64,000 nucleotides of DNA, taken from Phaeosaccion multiseriatum (Eukaryota; Ochrophyta, other classes). The DNA is taken from positions 2,604,001 to 2,668,000 of the forward strand of contig OZ218957.1 of assembly GCA_965112735.1 (NCBI GenBank), written 5' to 3'. The translations under genes and the position numbers were made by a program. Shown here in pieces: positions 51,147 to 62,700 of this stretch; within the stretch, counting starts at the first letter, position 1; each line of letters begins with the position of its first letter. The notes beneath the pieces were generated by a model. The model did not search any database. It saw only the letters and a list, made by a program, of their open reading frames with translations, and was not told the origin of the DNA.

Positions 51147-54100
51147 ATGGACAATCTTCTTCCCCTGAGCATCAATGTGGACATCAGCGCCAACGACTAT
51201 CGCCGAGATCAGCTCCCGCACCTGGAGTGGGACGCTCAGGCGCCCTCCCAACGAGGCAGCACCCCCCAACACATCCAACACCTACTGCCTCCCCTCCCCG
51301 AGGCTCGGAGGCGCCGCGCTCCAGCCCAGCCGAAAAAAGATGAGGAGTCGACGAGCTCAGTGGTGGGGGGGGCGCTGGCGCTGAAGGAGGCAAAGAGGGG
51401 AGGGGCCAGATTAGGAGTAAAGTATCCCAGTTGGGCACCGGAGGCGAGCGAGGGGCAGAGGGGGGCTGACTGGGGAGCGAGTCCGCTTGGCGTGGGGGAG
51501 AGGGGCATCGCACCACCCACCACCAGCACCGGTATTCTCGTAAGGCACAGCTGCCAAAACAGGTAAGCGTTGCTCCGGTTGGTCTGTCCGCGAACTTGCC
51601 TGTGGCTGGTGGTGGACGTGATGATCTTCTCTTTTCCAGGCGCCCTCCTTCCTCTCACGCCCACTCGACCCCCCCCTTCGCCCTCGACTATGCCTGTTTG
51701 CTGTGAATTGAACTCAACTCACTCACAGAGACGCCGCGCGATGGAGACCTAGGGCGGACGACATGACCGTGTTGACCATCATCAACGGACACACCCTCGC
51801 ATGGGAGGACCACGAGGGGAGGGGGGGGCAGCAGCAGGAGGGGATGCTAGAGGGCTCGTACAGCTCTGAATGCCACGAGACGAAGGAGGAGAAGGAGGAG
51901 GAGGAGCGGCAAAGACGACGGTCGCTGCAGCAGCAGCAGCGGAACGAGGAGGAGCTCCACGTGCAGCAGCAGCAGCAGCAGCAGCAGCAGCTGCTGCTGA
52001 GTAAGGCAAGCAGCAGCGGGACGGCAGTGGACGTCTACATGCAAGCTGGGGATAGCAAGAGCTTCAACAGCGTACGCCTCGGCCCGCAGGAGAACCTCTG
52101 CCGCCCTCTGCAAGGCCTGGCGTCCAAGCTTCTGCCCAGAGACGGTGAGGAGGCAGAGCAGGAGCTACTACTGAGGCAAGGGCTGGTGCTGCTGCTGGCC
52201 GGGGAGGAAGACTTGGATGCCTTTGCCGACGCTCTGGATAGTCAAAGGTGGGGGGCTGGCCCTGGGGGCGGGGGCGGGGGCCGGAGGAAGGGGAGAGGGG
52301 CTACCTCCTCCATCGGGAGCGGACGTGTGCAACGGCGCCCGCTTCGGAGTGGGCTTTCGGCAGCAGATGGCAGTAGATGGAGCAGCATCATCTCCGGCTC
52401 CACCCGCGGTGGGAGTGGGGGTGGTGGCGGTCTCACGGGAAGTGGCGTCAGCAACAGAAGCGGCGCGGCGTCGCTGGAGAGACGGGTATGGCGGAGTGTG
52501 GATAAGTGCTTCACAAATGAAGAGGGAGGAAGAGGGCCGCCACGAAGTGCCTTCCGCGTGGACTTTGAAGCTGGACCGTTGGGGCTTGAGATGGTGTGCG
52601 ACACTGGTCTGGGGCTACTGACGGTTGACTCGGTGGTGCGGGGAGGACAAGCGGAATGCGATGGGAGGGTGGAGGCCGGCAGTCTGGTAGTGGCTGTGTC
52701 GTTGCCGCGGGGGTGTGAGCCGGAGGAGGAAGATTGGACTGGGGATGAGGAGGAGGGGGAGGAGGAGGATTGGACGGGGAGGGAGGACGAGTTGGAAGGG
52801 GGGGACGAGGAGGAGGAGCGGCAAGATGATGATGATGGATCTATGGAGGAGAGCGCGGAGAGCCAGGACAGAAGCAGGGGAGAGGCCCTGGGTGCACGAG
52901 GGGCAACCTCGGCCGAGCAGCAGTATCAGGAGGGGGGCGAGGAGGAGGACGAGGAGGAGGAGGAGAAGGAGAAGGAGAAGGAGAAGGAGAAGGAGAAGGA
53001 GGAGAAAACGGAGCAAGAGAAGACTGAGAAGGCCAAGAAGAGTAACAAAAAGAGGATGGAGAGGCAGAAAACCGGGAGGACGAGGCGGAGGGAGAAAGAG
53101 GTGGACGAGTACGGAAGGTTGGTGGTAGTGGTGCGTAGTCTGTGGGACTTAGAGCGAGCCATCAGCCTCTCGCAGCAACAGCAGCAGCAGCAGTTGGTAA
53201 TACAGCAGCAGCAGACCACTGCCCCCTTGGGACAGGGAGGGGGCGCTGCTGTTCCCCCCTGGGACTACACGCAAGTGCTGGGGGTGCACTTCTTGGATAG
53301 GTGAGTGAGTGGGTGAGTGAGTGAGTGGGTGGGTGAGTGAGTGGGTGGGTGAGTGGGTGAGTGAGTGAGTGAGTGAGTGAGGAGGGGAGACCCGTCGGCC
53401 CTTAGGGGAGATGACAACTTTCGCCGATTTCGTTACTTGCTTGGCACGCCTATTGTGCTGTACTCGAAAGGAACATGGAAGCAGTCGGCAGCTCCTGCTC
53501 TACTCCTCCACTAGGGTACGCTCACCTACCTCCCTCTCCCCCTCCCTCCCTCCCTCCCTCCCTCCATCCCTCCCTCCCTCCCTCCCTCCCTCCCTCCCTC
53601 CCTCCCTCCCTCCCTCCCTCCCTCCCTCCCTCCCTCCCTCCCTCCCTCCCTCCCTCCCTCCCTCCCTCCCTCCCTCCCTCCCTCCCTCCCTCCCTCCCTC
53701 CCTCCCTCCCTCCCTCCCTCCCTCCCTCCCTCCCTCCCTCCCTCCCTCCCTCCCTCCCTCCCTCCCTCCCTCCCTCCCTCCCTCCCTCCCTCCCTCCCTC
53801 CCTCCCTCCCTCTCGCTCGCTGTCCTCTCCTCTCCACTCCCATTTTTAGGTACGCACCGGAAGCAGTGGAGCTGTTTGCTGCTGTCAATCAGCGCCCCAC
53901 TTCCTCTTCCGCGACGGGCCAAGAGGAGGACGAGGACGAGGGAGAGGATTGGACCGGAGAGGATGGCAGGGGACGGCAGCAGAAAGGCCAGGGGCAAGGG
54001 CACGTGGTGGATGCTTATTGGAGATTCACGAAAGAGAACGCAGCCCGGAATAAAAAGAAGAACAGACTGGGTAGGATGGATACGGCAGAGATGGCAGGCT

Positions 54101-54690
54101 TCCACGTGGACTCGGATGATGATGATGAGGAGGAGGGTGGGGGGGGGGGGAAGGAGGAGGAGCAGGGGGAGGAGAACGAGGGCTCTGCTGCTGTCGTTGC
54201 TGCAGCTGCCAGTGAGGAGGACGAGGAGGAGGGCAAGGAGGGGAGGAGGAGGAGGAGGAGGAGGAGGAGGAGGAGGAGGAGGAGGAGGAGGAGGAGGAGG
54301 AGGAGGAGGAGGAGGAGAAGGAGGAGGAGAAGGAGGAGGAGAAGGAGGAGGAGGAGGATGAGGGCGAGGACCCGTGGGGGCGTGTTCGTCAGCAGCGAGG
54401 GGTGGGGAGAGGGGAGGACCAAGACGACACGGGCGGGGGAGGTAGTCAGGAGGGGGGACAGAGGAGAGGGTACAGGCAGGGGGAGAGGGGGAGCAAGATG
54501 AAAGGGTTGGAGGGACGGGGGGGAGAACAGTCCCTGCCCATGTCAGCCGAAGAAGCAGAAGCAGAAGCAGAAGCAGAAGCAGAAGCAGAAGCAGAAACAG
54601 AAGCAGAAGCAGAAGAACGAGGAGAGGACACGTGGGACTTTGCGACAGGGGGTGGATTGAGCGGGGCTTCCGGAGGAGGGAGGAGGGAGG

Positions 54691-54721
<31 letters not shown>

Positions 54722-56348
54722 CTTCCGGGTTGAGGGTGAGGAGAGCGGGGAGGGGGAGGACGAACATGACGACCTGCTGGCGGCGCGTAGGGTGCCATCT
54801 GTGAGGGCCGCTCAGCAAGATCGAGGAGGGGAGGAAGGGGACTCAGAGGAGGAGGAGGTTCTTAACGCAACGGACATTCCTCTGGGGCTGGAGGCATCGA
54901 CATCGGACCATGTGGGGTTGTATGTGTGGTTCTGCAATTCACACTCACAGATGGGCATGCAGGTTGCGTGGATCAACTATGCAGGACAGCCCGTGCTGAG
55001 GCGAACGCTAGCCCCAGGGGAGAGCTACTTTGAGCAAACCTATGCCACACATCCGTGGCTTATGCGGGCCATCGTCAAGAGAAGGGGCAAGAAGGGGGGG
55101 AGGGGGGATAGGGGGAAGGGGAAGGGGAGGAGAGCAGGAGGAGGAGGAGGAGGAGGAGGAGGAGGCGCGACCAATGGAAAAGGAAGAGGACAAGGCGCAG
55201 ACGACGGCGGCGATGATACCACATGGGGGGAGGCTGCCCCGGGGGGTGCGGGGAGGTGGGTGCTGGTGCGCGCGGGCACACACGCGGCCAAAGCGATGCG
55301 CACTTTCGTCGCCATTTGGAACCCTTCCTCGAATGCCCTCTCTATCATGCCGCAGAGGAGAGTCACCTCTGCCCCTCCTCCGACTCCGACTCCGGGAGTG
55401 GCAGCGGTGGCTTCCAGTGCGGCGGGGGATGGCAGTGGATGGGCCGGAGGAGGAGGAGGAGGAGGAGGAGGAGGAGGAGGAGGAGGAGGAGGAGGAGGAG
55501 GAGGAGGAGGAGGGAGGCCAGTACATGGGTCAAGAAAGGCAACGGCAGGCATGAGAAGTGGCAAGATTCAGCGGCGTACCGGAGGAGGAAGGGGGGAGGG
55601 TGACAGGCAGTCTGAGGACGGCTCTTCCTGTGTTAGCAGGGGGCGAGGGGCAGCGGGAGAGAGAGGGACGCCCTCAGGGCCCGGAGGGCGGGAAAGCTCT
55701 GCGTTGTCTTCGCCGCCGCTGACGGGGGATGTGCGGAGGAGCGGTGCGTTTGATGGGATGGCAGCGGATGGGGTGGAGCGCAGAGGGAGGGACGGGGGTG
55801 GTAGCGACACGAGCGGCGACAGCAGCAGGAGCAGGAGCAGGAGCCGACAGCAGAGGCAGCAGATGCAGCAGGAGAGGAGGAGGAGGAGGAGGGCGGAGAG
55901 GATTTCCGAGTCGAGGCGGAGGAGGGCGGAGACGAGGTGGAGGCCCCGGGCAGAGGGGCAGCGCGCGCGGCGGCAGAGTGTGAGAGAGGCCAAAATGGAG
56001 CTCCTCCGGGACATGCGAGAGGCACGCACCTTCCCCACGGGCCTGGGTTACACAGACGCAGACCCCAACCTGGCCAACATTGGGCTAGCCAAGGGTGCCC
56101 CCAACGTCAAGATCGTCATGATCGGAGGAGGTGGAGGAGGAGAAGGAGAAGGAGGAGGTGGAGGAGGAGGGTCAATGTCCCAGGGGGCACCTGTCTCCTC
56201 CCCCCTAAAGCCCCGGGGGGGCGCATCCGACCTCCCCCCCCGGAGAGGGCGGCCCCTGAGCGCCGGTACCACCGCTACCTGTACCTCTTCCGCCTCCTTC
56301 GCGCGCTTGGGGGGGGGCGGTTTCTCGATGCCCAAGGAATGGAGATGA
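51147..56348 (+). CDS. large PDZ-like and VHL-beta-like protein, frame broken in a GGA repeat
   Basis: Exons 51147-51562, 51729-53300 and 53850-56348. The first junction (gtaagc...cacag) joins the MDNLLPLSINVDIS exon in phase to the long frame that contains the Met at 51763. A PDZ-like stretch lies at 52549-53180 (GPLGLEMVCDTGLGLLTVDS, VRGGQAECDGRVEAGSLVV, then LWDLERAISLSQ), split by an acidic insertion. Exon 3 carries an apparent one-base frameshift at 54240-54243, where poly-Glu turns to poly-Arg. After it, the VHL beta-domain pattern appears at about 54905-55085: VGLYVWFCNSHSQMGMQVAW, INYAGQPVLRRTLAPGESYF, then THPWLMRAI, with RWVLVRAG after a Gly insertion. The C-terminus has an Arg-rich helix and TGLGYTDADPNLANIGLAKG. 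In animals pVHL is the substrate receptor of a ubiquitin ligase; function here is unknown. A four-codon ATG-GAG-ACC-TAG lies in the spliced region at 51741 in another frame. Confidence 0.7.
53527..53812 (+). repeat. (CCCT)n microsatellite, about 70 units, intron 2
   Basis: Nearly perfect tetranucleotide array of about 285 bp placed just before the acceptor of exon 3 (53850). Confidence 0.95.
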
Positions 56349-56951
56349 GGGATAGTGCTACTCAGGGAGTTTGATAGTGTCCATTGAGCCTGCTTGCCTA
56401 TGGATCGGTTGATGACCACATCGGAGGCTGACGTAACTATTACGTAACTATTCCCCCCTGCCTGATCACCGCCCTAACTAGCTAATAGCAATGAGTTTTG
56501 ATGAATGAGTGAGTGAGGGGGGAGGGGGGAGGAGCGAGGCGACGGACCGACGCACGGTAAGGGTCACGAAGCAAATTGAGCCTGGAAGCCAAGGAAGCCC
56601 CAGCCAGAGTCTGCTCAATCGTGAAGCGTGTCAAGAACGGAGAGAAGGGGGGTCGATCCTCCAGTCCTCCCTCCTCCACAAACGCCATCGGAGAGGGAGG
56701 CGGGGGGCAGCTCACATGAGCTGTACCCAGCCAGCCACAATACCAAAAGCCCAGGCAGGGAGATTCTCCCTCTGCCCCGGCCGGGGCCTTGCATCCATGC
56801 ATGGCTGGCGCGCGTATTTGATCACCGCCTACTATCCAGCACGCCAGCATCCCCAACAACCAGCTTTGCGGCACTGGCTGACCTCACCTGCCTGGACATG
56901 ATTGCGATAGCTATCAGAAGGGCCGCTATCTGAAGGGCTGAGCTCCTCCAG
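56349..56951. other. spacer after the VHL-like gene, no gene seen
   Basis: No conserved frame recognised on either strand. TACGTAACTATTACGTAACT near 56431 is a short direct repeat. Confidence 0.5.
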
Positions 56952-57206
56952 TCTCGACCCCTCACGTGCTACCGGCGCATTCTCGGTAGCATTGGTAGCA
57001 TGGCTGCTACTGAGCTAGCATGCTAGCATAGCAGGGCGGCAGGTAGCACGCCGGCTGACGCCGGCGGTAGCAAGTAGCAGGTAGGCTCGACCCCTGACAC
57101 ACTATCGCCCACATTCTCGATAGCGCGCTATCGGCCGCGGCCGATAGCGAATAGCGCGCCGGCTGGCGCCGGCGATAGCGGATAGCGGATAGTGTGTCAG
57201 GTCGAG
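56952..57206. repeat. two diverged copies of an about 125-bp palindromic unit
   Basis: Copy 2 (57086-57206) is an imperfect hairpin: CTCGACCCCTGACACACTATC at the left pairs with GATAGTGTGTCAGGTCGAG at the right apart from two bases, and GATAGCGCGCTATC and GGCCGCGGCC are further palindromes inside. Copy 1 (about 56955-57085) has the same order of blocks with GCTACC in place of GCTATC (CTCGACCCCTCACGTGCTACC, then CATTCTCGGTAGCA, then GTAGCACGCCGGCTGACGCC). Confidence 0.8.
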
Positions 57207-57587
57207 TAGGCCCTAGCACGCACGCACGCACGCACACACACATATGTTTTAAGCTTCTGTGAAATGTATATTAGAGCTTATGGGCTCAGTATTGGAGCGC
57301 TCGAGGTAAGTTGTAACCATGTGTAAATGCGTGTATGTGTGGTATTGATGGAGCGTGATGTGGAGGGGAAGAGGATGGTAAGGGTGGTAGAGTAGAGGAT
57401 AATGGGGAATGGGAAGGGAGTGAGGGGGGGAGGAGGAGATGAAGGGGTGTGGGAAGGAGTGAGGTGGTGGAGGTGATATGTGAACTATCCTACTGTGGGT
57501 GGTGCGGGTGACAAGGCGTGACTAACTGTGGTTGCTATGCTGTGTGCTGATGGTCTCGCTGTCTGCTGGCTGGTGTACTCCTGCTCC

Positions 57588-57960
57588 TCAGGCGGCCGCT
57601 CCGTCGATGGCTCCCATGAGCCCCCAGTCGAGGGTTTCTGCTGCTTCGTGCTGCGTCATCGTGGCTCGAAGGAGGGTGCCATACCTGATCTCCCGCTGTG
57701 AGAGGGCGCGTTGAAGGGCGAGGGACAGTTGTTGGCGCAGGAGGCCCTTGATGGGGCCCGTGGCTGCCGCCGCTGCGGGGCCGAGCCCTCTTGATGCCTT
57801 GTGGATGGCCATCGCCTCGATGAGCTCGGCCGTTTGGTGGCCCAGTCTGCCGTACGTCTCGATTGCAATGCACTTCAGGGTTGAAGTCCCGGGCAGAAAA
57901 CTGCCCAGGTAGTGAATGCGCTTGCGCTCTTCGGCGGCGGCTGCTGCGTGGCAAGCAGGG
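57588..57960 (-). pseudogene. probable C-terminal remnant of a reverse-transcriptase-type retroelement
   Basis: An open minus-strand frame reads FLPGTSTLKCIAIETYGRLG, then HQTAELIEAMA, GPIKGLLRQQLSLALQRALS, ending DWGLMGAIDGAAA. The pattern (I-E-T-x-G-x-L-G, then a helix, then L-S-L-A-L-Q-R) resembles the last residues of non-LTR retroelement proteins found in many eukaryotes. No polymerase motifs lie upstream within the frame, so it is a fragment. Assignment is by pattern memory only. Confidence 0.4.
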
Positions 57961-58147
57961 TGTGAGAGAAGAAAAATTTAAATTCTTCGAAAGAATCCCA
58001 AAATTGTGTGCCACGAGATCCAAGTTAACAACGAAAGGAGGAGGGCAGAGCAGGGCAGCCCAAGAAAAGAGGACATCCTACGAAAAAGAGACAGGAACAA
58101 AAAGGGCAGATAAGAGGGAGAGAGAAGGAAAGAGAAAGCGCTATCGG

Positions 58148-58570
58148 ATGGATTTGAGGAGCCTTGAGAAGCAATATGGGAGGGAGCTGCAGACCTCCTC
58201 CAGTACTGAGGCGGCTCTCACCGCTTGTATCGTTGAATTCTCGCAGTGCTTGGCAGATGAGGAGTGTGTAACTTGCAATACTGATGCGGCGGAGAGTGAT
58301 GATGATATCGATTGCACGACGACTGAGGACTACGAAGATTTGTGTGATGAATATCTGGCCAGTCAGACGTCCCCGACCTGCGACCAGAACCGCTTCGTGA
58401 CGAACCTTGGGACCTGCTTGGCGACATTTGTCTGCGCGGATGGGGTCGAAGGATCGTGCTCCTCTGCGGGGTCCTCCAGTCTGCCTCCCCTCACGCACAT
58501 GTCTACCCTCGCGCCTGCCCTGCTCGTGGGCCTTCTCTTCTGCAAGGGGCTCATCTTCCGCGGCGTGTAG
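58148..58570 (+). CDS. small Cys-rich protein with hydrophobic C-terminus (about 140 aa, 5' end uncertain)
   Basis: From MDLRSLEKQYGREL. The mature-looking part has regularly spaced cysteines (LTACIVEFSQCLADEECVTC, then YEDLCDEYL, PTCDQNRF, GTCLATFVC, GSCSS) and ends with a hydrophobic segment, LAPALLVGLLFCKGLIF. This is the layout of a GPI-anchored or membrane-tethered extracellular protein, but no signal peptide is seen at this start. A 5' exon may be missing: CTGCAG at 58185-58190 is a possible acceptor just before the Cys-rich part. Not recognised as a known family. Confidence 0.5.
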   Translation: MDLRSLEKQYGRELQTSSSTEAALTACIVEFSQCLADEECVTCNTDAAESDDDIDCTTTEDYEDLCDEYLASQTSPTCDQNRFVTNLGTCLATFVCADGVEGSCSSAGSSSLPPLTHMSTLAPALLVGLLFCKGLIFRGV

Positions 58571-58621
58571 GGCGGGATAAGGGTCATCGGGCTGACTTGC
58601 GGCGTCCTCAAGCAAGAGGGG

Positions 58622-58657
<36 letters not shown>

Positions 58658-59763
58658 AAGCCAAGGGTGGAGGGACTCGCGCAACGACACGCAGGCATGC
58701 CGCTCGGACAGATGCCGTGCTACTCTCTGCGGGAGAGAATGTTTCGAACCATGGATGATCCGCTGCTCGCCTGAGCCGGTCGGAGCCTGCCTTCCTGCCT
58801 GGCTGACCGGCGTTTACCCCGTGCGCGGCCCAACGCGCTTCGAGGTTATTGCTTCATGTGGTCCTCTCTATGGTGCTATTGGTACCATACGGTAGCGTGG
58901 GATTGTGGCCCTTCGACTCTTCTTCGCTCCGATCCTCGCTGCCGAAGTGAGGAGCCAGCCAGTGCTCAACCTGCTGCCGAGGCTCCTAGGCCATGTCAGT
59001 GTGTCAGAGTGCGTTTCGTGCGTGCGTGTGTTCGCACACCGCGGGTACATACCGGCAAATATCCAGGCAGTGTGGAGGATGCTGGTGGGCACTTCCAAAT
59101 AGCAAACTACTTGGGTTCCTCTGCAATGGTTATACTGTATACACTAATGTGTAATGTCTGTAATAGAGGACGCGTCTGCACGCGAGTTGGCCATCCAACG
59201 AAATCATTTGCTGTGTTGTACTCGCTCGATCTAGTCCCTCAGAGCTTTCTACTTTCATACAAGGCAGAGCGAGGTTTTCCCTTCCAGTCAAGCCCCGCCC
59301 AGCCACATTCACGCTCGCACGCACGCACAGAAGGAGCAGGAAGATACGCATTTTGAGAGAGAGAGAAGAGAGTAAGAGGGAGATCTGCGGTTGTGTGCGT
59401 GGGCTGGTATGTGTGTGAGTGAGTGTGTGTGTGCTCATGTGTGTATGGCTGTGTGCGAGCGTGTGTTTGATCGTGTGTGCGTGTGTGTGCTTTTGTGCGC
59501 GTGTGCGTGTGCTTGTTCGTGTATGCCTGTCTGTTCGTCTATCTCTCTCTTTCATGTTACTAACTAGAAGTACTTTACAAGCAGGACTACAAACTGAAGC
59601 CCCCGCCCGTCTATCGTTGTCTCCATGTCGAGAAGGTGAAGAAGGTCATTTCAGACTCCCTACTCAGCCCCTCAGCTCCTCAGCCCGATATCTCAGCCCC
59701 GCCCCGGCTCGTCGCAGTCACACAAAGTGCGAAAAAAACGAGCAGCAATAGCTATATCGAGCT
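58571..59763. other. convergent spacer, no gene seen
   Basis: Contains a (CT)n run at 58622-58654 and TG-rich sequence at 59395-59530. An open frame from 59636 into a poly-Pro run is antisense to the next gene and is not supported. Confidence 0.5.
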
Positions 59764-62700
59764 CTACGATATTGAGCAAGTGTTACCGAAGTTGGCCTTC
59801 CGCGGCCCCCCTCGGACTTCCCCTGACCCGTCGCCACCTCCTCCTCCCTGCTCCTCCTCCGCCCTGTACTTGCCGACCGACCTGCCTCGAAGCCCTCCTC
59901 CTCCTCCTCCTCCTCTTCCTCCTCCCCCTCCTCCCCCTCCTTCGCCGTCGGGCAGGACTTTCTTGGTGTGGTGGTTGCTCTGCTTGGGTTTCCTCCTGGC
60001 ACCCCCAAAACCACCCCATCTGAACCGTGCTGCTTCTGCATCACCAACTGCTGATGACGTAGTCTCACTATCAACTGCTCCTCCTCCTCCTCCTCCTCCT
60101 CCTCCTGCTGCTGCTCCTGCTCCTCCTCCTGCTCCTCCTCCTCCTCCTGCTCCTCCTCCTCCTCCTCCTCCTCCTCCTCCTCCTCCTCCTCCTCCTCCTC
60201 CTCCTCCTCCTCCTCCTCCTCCTCCTCCTCCTCCTCCTCCTCCTCCTCCTCCTCCTCCTCCTCCTCCTCCTCCTCCTCCTCCTCCTCCTCCTCCTCCTCC
60301 TCCTCCTCCTCCTCCTCCTCCTCCTCCTCCTCCTCCTCCTCCTCCTCCTCCTCCTCCTCCTCCTCCTCCTCCTCCTCCTCCTCCTCCTCCTCCTCCTCCT
60401 CCTCCTCCTCCTCCCTCTGCTCGCGTACCCCCGCTTCTCTGTGAGATGCTGTTGCTACTTGGCCTTCTTCTGCTATTCTTATCCCCCCCACTATGGCTCT
60501 TTCTTACGCCAAAGGTGGTGCGAATGCCATCTAACACACTATTGGTACTCTTGTTGTGACTCGCCCGCTCCGTACTCCCTCCTCTCCGCTGCCTTAACGG
60601 CGATGCACCATCGCCGCTCCCTGTTCTGCTTCTGATCGTCGTCGAGTTGTTCTTCTGTTTATTCCTGGCACTGGCCTTGTTCTTCCCCCCCCCCCCCCCC
60701 TCTCCTCCTCCTCCTCCTCCACCACCCACACCACTCGACAGCAGCCTCCCTCCACTCGACAGCAACTTGGCCCCAGTCCCACCTGTACCAGTAGACAGGA
60801 GCTTTCCCGGAGCCGAGCCAGACAACGTGCCCACACTCGAAGACGAAGAAGCGCGGCGGATCCCTCTCAAGGACGGTGGCAGCTTGCCCTTGACGCCGCC
60901 CCGCACTCCCCCACCCTCACCGTTGGCTGCCATCGCGAGCATCGAGGCGGCGTAGTGGGCCTTTGCTGAGCCCCTTCGCCCCCCCCCGAGGGCCCTAAGG
61001 GTGCGGAGGTCGAGCTCGACGTCCTCGTGGTCCTTTGCTCCCGCCTCACTCCCCCTCGGAGGCGGTGTGTGATGTTGCTCCAGCCAGGCTTTGCAGAGGT
61101 GAGTGGTGCTCCATTCGGGAAACGTGTCACACGCAGCAGCACCTGTCGACGTCGCTGTATCACCAACTGCTGCTGGTGCGATAGTGGTGGGGGTGGGGGT
61201 GGTACTGTCGTCTGCTGCCATCTGCTGGGTCTTCGTGGTGGCGCAAAGAGCGACATGCTTGTGCTCGATCATTGCTTCGAGAAGGAACGCACGATACGAC
61301 GCCTCCATCAATCCACCGCTGCCGATGCCGTGGGCCCCTCCGTCACTACCGCCTCTGTCTCTCTCTCCGCCTCTGCGTCCATGTCTGTCTCTGTCTCTGT
61401 CTCTATCTCTATCTCTATCTGTGCTGGTTGTCCGTCGCCTCCCTGGCCCTGCTGCTGTCCTCTTTCGTTTCCGTTTGGCCCTCCTCACCGGCACCTCCAG
61501 TCTCTTCCTGTCGTGGTTCGTCCTCTGCTTGCCCTTCTGCTTCGCGTCGTCACCAACTGTGGAAGTGAGATCTTCCAACGTGTCCATCGCTACGAAGGGC
61601 GTTACCGGCGTGGACGTTTCGAGGTCTCCCTCGCCTCCATGGGCCCCGCTGTCCACTACTACTGCTGCTGCAGGCTCTTCCTTTGACTCCTGCTTCTCCT
61701 CCTCCACCACCACCTCCTCCTCCTCCTCCTTCTCCTCCTCCTCCTCCTCCTCACTACTACTAAAATCAATATCATCATCGTCACTACTACTACAGTCATC
61801 ATCATCGTCATCATCGCCACCACCACCGTCAGCAGAGTCCTCCTCATCCGACGTCGCCGCCAACCTCGCCGACAACGCCTGTCGGCCCCCCCCCCCCCCC
61901 CCCCCCCCCCAACCCCCCTCCTCCGCTTGGCCTCCGCATCCGCCGCCGCTTGCGCTTGCAAATGTCTGGGTACAAGGCCGTACTTCTGATAGAGGTCCAT
62001 CACTGCTCGAATCTCATGAACTTCCTCGGCCTTTGTGGCGTGTTCGAGGGCCTCCCCCATGTTCAGTAAGCATTCGTCAAAGAGCTCGCAGGCAAGCGCA
62101 CTCGCGGCAGTCTTGCAGCAGTACTCCACCACCTATATGGGGTAACAGTTTCGGTTTCGGTTTCAGATTTAGTTTCAGGTGGGGAATGGAAGATGGAAGT
62201 AAGTCAATGAGGGAGGGAGGGAGAGAGGGAGGGAGAGAGGAGGTGGAGTGGTGGGTGGGAGGGGGATGGGCGGGGGGTGCGAGAGAGGGAGGGAGGGAGG
62301 GAGGGACGGACGGACGGACGGACGAAGGGAGGGAGGTAGGTAGGTAGGTAGGTAGGTAGGTAGGTAGGTAGGTAGGTAGGTAGGTAGGTAGGGAGGGAGG
62401 GAGGGAGGGAGGGAGGGAGGGAGGGAGGGAGGGAGGGAGGGAGGGAGGGAGGGAGGGAGGGAGGGAGGGAGGGAGGGAGGGAGGGAGGGAGGGAGGGAGG
62501 GAGGGAGGGAGGGAGGGAGGGAGGGAGGGAGGGAGGGAGGGAGGGAGGGAGGGAGGGAGGGAGCGAGGGAGGGAGCGAGGGAGGGAGTGAGGGAGTGGGG
62601 GAGTGAGGGAGGGAGTGTGAGTGAGTGAGCCAGTGAGTGAGAGTGGTGGGTGAGTGAGTTAGCGAACATGGAAATGAGTGGGTGAGTGGGTGGGTGAGCG

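Noticed and set aside
51640-51706. Alternative terminal exon giving a short protein ending LDYACLL
   Set aside because: A different acceptor at 51729 joins the same donor in phase to the long downstream frame, giving one coherent gene; the short form could still be a minor isoform.
59636-60559. Poly-Pro protein on the + strand
   Set aside because: Antisense reading of the Gly-coding GGA array of the minus gene.
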